This document shows positions 52,201-61,200 of a DNA stretch of 64,000 bases, in pieces (position 1 is the first letter of the stretch; the number at the start of each line of letters is the position of its first letter). The stretch spans positions 69,295,785 to 69,359,784 of the forward strand of contig CM072885.1 in assembly GCA_037013685.1 (NCBI GenBank), in the 5' to 3' direction. The notes under the pieces are model-generated. The model did not search any database. It was given only the letters and a program-made list of their open reading frames with translations, and was not told where the DNA came from. Source of the DNA: Acridotheres tristis. Taxonomy: Eukaryota; Chordata; Aves; Passeriformes; Sturnidae. Both the position numbers and the translations under genes were made by a program.

Positions 52201-55200
52201 AGACCATCTTTTCCTCCTCCTCTTTCTCACGGATGTGTGTCCAGTGCACATCTGCCAGGATCTCCAGAGGATCAACCGGATTTACAATCTGCTGCAGCCT
52301 AAGGTTTCCAGCTAGCAGGAGGAGGGCATGGCATAACGGGTTGTAGGCAGGGTGTATGAAGGGCAGGGAGGAAAAGATGGGAGAACAGTGGAAAGGAAAG
52401 GTAGCACATCATAAGAAAGGAAATAAGAAAAGAAAATATTATTGGCTAAGGTCAGTTTGCAAGACAGACAGAAAAAGCTCAGCATTGTGTGCACACGCAT
52501 ACACCAACAGAGCACTCCTCACACCTCCCATCACAGCTCAGTAATGCCATTCCAAAGGCACGGGGATGCCATTAAAACATCGTCAGACATCATGTCTGTT
52601 GTGAGAAGCTTCACTGGAATGAAGGACGTTCTCTGGGTGTCTGGCAGTACGTGGTATGGAAATACCAATTTAGCAGGAATTTCCAGCTCCTTCAGCCTTT
52701 TCGTTATGATTATTGCCAAAGCTGTCTTGCTGTTAAAGGCGAGGGACAATCTCCATCTGATTAGTGCACCAAGACAAAAGGTTTTTTCCTTCCTTAGTAT
52801 TGGGTTAGGCACTTCTTTCTAGTCTGGGTACAGACTTGGTGAATTAAATAATATGATAGATCTGAGAGATTCACGTGTGTATGTGCATATGCACACATGG
52901 GCACATGCTAATTTTAGCACCCAAAACACCACTTTGTTTACTCCTGGCTCTTTTGTACTGACTTGTTCAAAGAGAGAATTTATTCTCTGAAGGATAACAG
53001 CATTTTGGTTGTGACTTAACAGCTCCCCAGAAGGGAATTCCTGTCGTACAAATTATTGTGTTTCAGAGAAATTGCATTACTCCTCAATTACCTGCCTACA
53101 TAAAGTTCAGCTACTTATGGGATGTCAAAGAGAACAACGGGCACCTAAAGCAATTGATGAGCTTGTTTAACTTCTGCAGAACACCTGCCTTGGGAGCAAT
53201 TACTCTGAGGTATTAAATTTATAGACCCTGTCTCTACTGCTGTCTGCTCTGCTTCTGTAACTCAGGCTTCATTTATCCTTAATAAAATAACTGGTTCTGC
53301 AGGGGATAGGTGTTCACCTGTACACTGTCTGCAGGAGTGGTCTTCAAAAGCAAATGTCTCAACCTTGAAATGAAAATGCCCACTTACTTCATAAAGTAGG
53401 AAGTCAATTTTCACAACAGCTGAATTGCCACTGAGTAGGGCAAAGCACTGTTGCAGCACTTTAGAACCTCAAAAGCAGTTAGATTTTCATATTGTGCTCT
53501 ACTGTTTGAAGGAAACAAGACACATTAGCAGCACTTAGAGCTTGCACTCCTTATTTCCTGCTGTCTCATTTTAACAAGTTCCTCTCTCCCAGCCATGTTT
53601 TCCCCAGATATGACAAAGTGTTTGGGATTTCTGTTTCAGGAGTGACTAAGTGTGAGATTTGGCATTAAAACCGCAGAAGAAACAGGCAGAAGGAACTGCA
53701 GGAAGGACAGAATCAGCAGATGATTATTAAAGGGAAAGGGGCTCAGAGGCACAAAAAAAACCCTCAAATGCAGAGCAGGATTCACAATGTAGCCAGGTAT
53801 TCTGCAGCTTTATGTCTCTGTTGCCTCACCAGAGAGGTTTTGCACACCATGGGCTACCAGAGGCACTGGCCATCCTGCAGGGACAGGAGCCTGGCTGCTC
53901 TCACTCTGTACCAAAGCACTCGCATGCAGGCCCCAGCATGAGTAGAGTTAGCGTTTGCACTGCCACACAAAGTTTTGTGTTAACAGGTTTAGGTTTGCCA
54001 GCAATGGCTGAGAAGTACAGAGTCACTCAGCAAGGCTTGGAAAGAGCAGGTCCCACATGATCTGCACGTTTTGAAGTGGATTGCTCTGGGATTTAGACCA
54101 CTGTAACATACACACCTTTAGTTTCTCCACAAGCTGCTGGACAGCCTGTCCTGTCCCTCTCACCTTTTCCAAAAAATAATGAGCAGCACAGCCAGACATG
54201 AAGGGCTGCTGCTTGGCTTAGAGGCAAACCTAACACTTCTTCTAAGTGCTTGAGAATTTCAAACACCACCTGGCACAGCTTTTCCTCAGGACTCCCTGCT
54301 AAGCTTTGCAGGAAGCTGAACATTAATTGCACTTAGATTTGGAAAGGTAGCTTTCCTCCATTTCCCCTGTAGCACCTACCAGCACTTTTTAAGCTGTGGC
54401 CAGGCTCAATCTTTTCACTTCATTGGAGTAAGGAGCCACCTGCAAACCAACTCCTTAAGAGTCAGGTCTGAAGCACCCAAGCAACTGTAACAGGAGAAAC
54501 TTCTTCAGGTGTGCCCTTCAGCCACCTTACTAACACTTCTCATTCTTATCACAGAAAAGTTACATGGCAAAAAAATTATAATGCTTCTTCCATTCTTTTT
54601 TCTCTCTTGGGAAAAAAAAAAAAAGTCGGAAGCTAAGCTACTGTTATTATAACCATAAACTGTAAAATAAACAGTTTGACAACTGTATATTCCCCCTTAC
54701 ATGCAGGAAGACACTTGGATTTTCCTCATATATTCTGGCTGTAATGCACCACACTGAGGGGATAAGAGATTAACAAGCTATTAGGACCAAGTGTTACAAA
54801 AAAAAACAACTATCAAAAATAAACTGCAAGAGAATGCATCATGGAAAATGACACAACCAGTTAGATTTGAATGTCTGAGATTAATTTTATGACCATTATG
54901 CAACTGTTTGAAGAATCTTGAGGGATTGCTGTAGCTTGATTAGTTTCCTTCCAGACTCTCCCCACAGACAGACACACACAGAGGACAACAAAAAAAGCAA
55001 ATTTGCTGACACAAGCAGTCTAAAGGCAGTATTTTTGATGTGTCCCATGTGTCTGAGATAATGCACAGGTACAAGTAGTCTGCATGTATAGAACAAATCT
55101 GATACTCCTTAATACCTGGAAGTCACTGCTCATGCAAATTACAGTAGCAAATTGTCCAGGTTTTCTAGAAATCCTGAGGTACTTGGCAGCTTTATCACCT

Positions 55201-58200
55201 TCCTAAAACCAGTGGCAACGACAGGTCCGATCTATGGCACTTGAACCAGGAGGTGAGAAACGGCTACTGCATCACTTTGGAGGGAGCTGGTGACACAATT
55301 AAATAAAACACAGAAACTCTCCATGTGGGACCTGCTCTTTGGAACCTTCCCCGCTCCTGGGGGGAGGTGGAAGCGGAGGCAGAGTTCGGGTACCTTTGTG
55401 TGTACCCGAGTCCTCTTCATCTGAGACACGCTGGAGCCAGAGGCCGTGCTGCAGCTCTCTCTCCCAAGGGTTATACTCGCCCTCTACAGCAGAGGGAAGC
55501 ACACAGCCACATTTAACACCAGACACGCGTGTGCACACACAAGCCATGGAGAGAGGGAAAGAGAGAAAGAGAGAAAGAGAGAGGACAGCATCAGAGAGAC
55601 AGACTGCCTGGAAATGCTGCGACTCCCCGTACTCCTGCTGCATTCCAAGTGCCTGGCAGGAAAACTGCTTGAGTGAAGCAACATCCATCCAACACCACCA
55701 CTGTTCAGCAGACTGAACACACATCATGCATGGCACCATTCTTATAAAGAAATCTTGATTTCCATAGACTTAGACATTCAGCTCCTATGTTGAGAAAGTA
55801 GCCAAGGAGCCTGCTGAGCTCATCAACAACACTGCCACTAACACTTAAAAACTGGACCCCTGCTTGCAGTAGGCAGCCAAAGACCTTTACAAAAAAGCTC
55901 TTTGGAGTCTACAAGTCTCCTCAAAGAGGAAATGTGCATATAAAGACAAAGACAAGAGCAGTGAAAAATTTGGCATGGTGGTGAAACACTGGAAACATGT
56001 CTATTCTGAGCACAAACTTTGCATTTTGATGACTGAGACAAACACAGGGGAAGGAGTCTTTCCCTAAGGTTTTCCACAGAAATCTTTCAAAGCTAAAATG
56101 GGAACTACCTCAACTCCCTTATTTCTCAAGGTCATCTTTTAACTTGGGAGAGCTACAAGCACCTTCTTGTGGAATGCCCTGCTGACAGTGACAGGGCACA
56201 ACCCCTTAGTGAGGCACTCTAAAACTGGAAACACTGCAACCACAATGCTTCCAGCTCTTGCTGTCAGAGAGCAAAGGGCACATTCAAATCTAATTCCAAA
56301 TAATAATAAAAACCAACCATAAGCCAATACAGCAGCACAGGGCTGTGAATTGACATGTTGGCATGGTGGATGGCGAGCATATTGTGTTAGTACTAGTACT
56401 CCAAACTGCCCCGTGGGCAAAGTCCTTCAGTATCCAGAATAACCACCTCCAGTTTCCTTGAAAATCACTCCCTCAAAAAATCAGAGCAACAAAGAAATGA
56501 AAGAAGAAGCAAAGTTTTCCCAAGGCAAATCTTTCTTTCAAGGCAAATACTCAACTCATTTTTTCCTGCTGGCTAGCAGAAAGAAAGGACAAACCAAACT
56601 AACCTTCACTTGACTCCTCATCTTCCTCCTCTTCGTATTCTTCCTCCTCATCATCATATTTGTACTCAATCTCGTGATTTTGCTCAGCCTCAATCTCTTC
56701 TTCACTCTTTCCCTTCAGGAGGGCGTGGATACGCACGGCCTCTTTCCATGGCACACCACCCAAGTCTGAAGGGGGTTGCTGAGGCAGCAGTAGTTCATCA
56801 TCTTCCTCCTCATCTTCCTCCTCCATCTCAGATTCTGAACTACTGTAAGGTTTTAGAAGAAAAACATAAAAAAAGGTTGTATCACTAATAATAAATAATA
56901 ATATTCAACATGAAGTCAATGTTTGCTTGATCAGTCTTAGATCACTAACAAGTCGTTTCAACACACATAAGCCTCAAACATAACACTGATTTTCAGCTTT
57001 CAACGTTTCACAGGCCTTTTAGTGGCAGCATCACCTGTGGGCTGCAGTATGGTCCTTGCCCTGCTTCTTTTAAAGAAGGTGAGGCAGCAGAAAAGTGCCT
57101 GTGAAGTCAAGTCCAAATATTTGTGCAGCATTTCTTCTTACAGTTCAAGACAACTGAATACAACAAAAGAAACTATTTTCTTCATATCACATTGCTCTTG
57201 ATAAATGAGTGCAAGAGTTCTTCACAGTAACAGAATGTAGAAGGCCATGTCTTGATTCAGCAGCTACTGCTAAGATACCTAACTTGATTTTGGCACTTGA
57301 TCCTGTGAACCAGAGAAGCCTTTGGGAGTAAAATATAAAACACATCAGGCAAAGGATACAGCATGTGAACTAAGGAGAGATGTAGAAAAAAATCTCAAAA
57401 TTCCTCACTTTTCTGCATCACAGAATTATGTATCCAATTAAGTACACAGTGTACATGGTGGAAAGAAACTGTAGGAAGCAGTGCAAAGATAATTACAATA
57501 ATGAGATTATTGTTCCCACAGCAAAGTCTAAACCACGCAAAGCAATAAATCATTAGTGCCTTTTAGAAGTCACCTCTTTTTAATTCTAACAGTTCCTCAG
57601 CATATGCAGCAGGGACAGGAAATGTAACCATTTACCCAGTGACATTTAATCTAGCTCATTCTTACATGCCAGACTACCTAGAGGGACTGAGGAGAAAGAT
57701 GGTTGTATTTGTCACTGGAAAATAAATGACAACTACAACACACTCACAGATCCTCTCTGCAGGGTGAAAAGGTGCTCCAGCTTTGTTTTACCTTTTTAGA
57801 ACTGCATTTATTAGAGCAACTGTTGGCTGCTCCCCCTAAAAAATCTTAAAAGTTCCAATTCATCTGACTGAAGGAAGAAAACTGTTTGAGAATAATTAAA
57901 AGTTTGGGTGAATAATCTGAGAGTAGTATTTCTGCTGCTTCCTTATGTCCACTATCACTGGCTAACAGCTTTTGGCAGAATCCATTCCATACAGACAATG
58001 AAAGGGAAAACCAACAATTGGAAAGTAATGAAGTTTACACTTCATGTAGGTCTATAAAATACAACCTGTACAGTCGTAGTATCATATTTACATAATTTTA
58101 TTCATCTACTTGTCTGAGAACCTATTTTTGATAGCAAACCTAATAAGGAAAACACTTCGTTCATGCTCTGATTGTCACACACTTCTGTCCAGAGGTCTAA

Positions 58201-61200
58201 AATTCTCCTCACTAGTCTGCATACAAATAACATTATTTTCAAATTACAAGTCACTTTTTGCACAGCACAAACCCAGTAGTTATTTTTAGCATGCTGCTTA
58301 ATTTTCATGTGTGGAATACTGAATACAAACACCATTGCAAGCCACGGGCTTGGTGCATGGAGAGCAGAGCATACTCCAAAGGCTTTATGCAGATATTGTC
58401 ACAGAGATAAAGAGTGATGTTCCCTTTCTCCCTGATTTGCTTTCCCACCCTTTGGTGTGGAAATAAACCTGACAGGTGCTGCATGCTGGGGGCTTGGTGT
58501 GCTGTCAGGAAGGTTTATTGCTGCTCAGACTGTTGCCATGGGTGCTGGATGGGATGAGCTGCTGCTCTTCCACCAGCCGGCTTATCGCACGGAGGAGTGA
58601 CGACACAAATTCTTCACCACACTGCTCACTTCACCTGCTTTGGATTTTATTTATCACTTGCCTTTTGTTTGACCTTTGAATACTGAGAAATGAGAAGCTG
58701 AAAGACAGCAGTGAGAGATGGCCTGGTATAGTGAGCATTCCTTTCAGCATGGAAACCCTGTGCCGTAGGAATTAATTCAACAGCAGAAATTTTATTTTTC
58801 TATAAAGCAGAAATCAAAGACTAAGGTAGGTTGCTCTATAGCATTTGCATAAGCAGTTGAGTATCTCATTAGACAAAGGTGTGTGCACACAGATTTAGAG
58901 CTGAGGAAAGGAACTGGAACCTGAACTGTGGCTATGAATCTCTTCCCTTCCCATACAGACCTATCCAGCACAAGCTGTCCTACAACAGTCCTTTGAAAGG
59001 CCACAGGACATAACACCAAAACTGGAGATGGCACACTGGGGGTTACTGCAACTTAAAGGCAATAAATAAGGCATATAAAAGGTTTCCCACACCTCAGACT
59101 ACTGGGTAGTCTGGGTTTAGTTGCTTAATTAATATTTTTTTCTTACTGAAACTTAAATAAGATTAACTCTCTTTCAAAAAAATATACTTTGAATCCTTTT
59201 CCCTGTAAACTTTCTCTGCAGTGTGGGCATGATGGGAAGCTGTGCACCAAAGTGTGAGGTCTCTGCCTGATTTCCATCAGCCCCTCAATGAACCCTGAAA
59301 GACAACTCCATCCTTCGTGAGACATTGAGGGAACAGAGAGTTCCCCATCTCCCCCACCTGCTCCTAACCCTGCAGCACTGCACCAAGACAGTGAAGATGA
59401 TTAAATCAGGGCCTTGGTTGGCTTGTTGCAGGAGTCAAAACTTTTTTTTTTGTTGTTGCTGAATAAGTAGTCAGACTTCTTCCCGTTTTTTTTTTTTCAG
59501 TCTTGCTATCTTTGCAGTTTATCCATGGACTGGATATAGGTGGACAGAGGAAATCCAGGAGCTACATCGCCTAGAAAATTCTCCCTCTGCTCTCTCTGAT
59601 GTTTGGCCCACACAGCCTTGTCCATTTTCTGAGAAAACCTGCTTGCCATATTTGGATTTAGAATAGAAATTCTTCCAGGTCAAACTGACAGGGAATTTGA
59701 TGTATTTTCTTTTTTCTCCTAATGACAGAATGTGATTTGCCCACACTGCTTCTCACCTGGAAAATTATACAATGCAGTCTATTACAGAAATACTGATAAC
59801 AAGTTATAGGGATGAATGTAGGACAAAAGGAACTAAATGTAACATCCTATAAAACAAAAATCAAATTTGCTAACCTAATAGTGTGCTGCCCTCAATCTCC
59901 AGAATCTCACAAAACATCTCTTAAAGATGGCCATCAGCTTCATGCCAAAATTCCAATTTTTTTTTTTTTTTTTTAATTCTTGGCCTTTTTAAGTTTCCTG
60001 CCATTTATTGAGCAGGTCAATTGTGTCCTGATTTATTGAAATCAAGACAAAGCATAACAACAGTTAATAGCTCCACGCTTTTGTTTTAGAGGTAGAAACA
60101 TAAAGAAGTAAAACCCCCTGAGATCATAAATCCTTTATTGTCATAGCTGATGTAATTCCTAAACCTGAGCAGGTAACTGAAGAAAGGATGAGTTAAGAAA
60201 ATATAGTTTGCATCTCCCACAAATAGGCCAAGATTATTCAATTTCTCATACACATCTCTATCTGCAGGTAATGCATACACAGAATATGATTGTAGAATCT
60301 AAGTTTCAGGAAACAAACAACAGCATTTTCTGAGTTTATTTCAAGACTACTGGACAGACTCAGAGATGAAAAGCTAAGGGCTGCTATTACTACAAAGACA
60401 AGTAGATGAGAAATTGTATTAAGAGACCAAGACTCTGAAGAAGTGTGTGATTGACTATAAAGTTCAGGAGCATTCTTCCTCAAGGATTTTCTCTCAGTGA
60501 TTCTTGGAACAATTGTTTCTAGTACCTCTACCTGCATGGATGTAGATCCTGGTGTGCTTACACAGAATTTTGCAGATAAAGAGAAATTCATGAAGGCACA
60601 ACATATTTATATACCTTCATTTTATTATCATGAAGGTACAACACATTTTTCAATAGCCACAGCTATTGCTTCCCATTCATACCTCTCAGGCATTGCACCA
60701 GCATTCAGTCAGGTTTACATGTGTGTCAAGCCTAAATCTTGAAACCAAACATGGTTTTGAATTATAATGGAAAGCATACAGATAAGAAGCTAATTTTGGA
60801 GCCCCCTTCCATTTGAATGTATGTTCGCTTACCTTTGATACAATTGAAAACTTAAGTTAAAAACTTAATCTCATGGTATTATGGTGCTATAGGTGTCTTC
60901 TGATGGTAGAGAGCTATTCAGAACAGAAACTACAAGATGAAATGTCTGTGTGTTTCAAAAGCTTTAGAAAGGGCAATGTGGCAAATAGCTAAAGAAAAAG
61001 GAAAGGCAGGCAAATCTGCTGGGATGAGTGCAGAAAAAGCTGATGGGCAATGTGTGCTGACCTGCTGGGCACATCCTCCTCTGTCCCTTTGTCCAGCACG
61101 CTGCTCAGGTTGTGCTCTGCCAGCGTCTCCTCGGGGACCTCCTCCAGCTCCTCCTCGCGCTGCAGGGACAGCCGGTAATTCTCGAGCTCGATGCGCTCCG

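Noticed and set aside
52531..52812. Minus-strand 93-codon frame upstream of the exon at 52,311
   Set aside because: No suitable acceptor and donor pair in MICAL3 phase, no family recognised, and a long frame on the opposite strand over the same bases.
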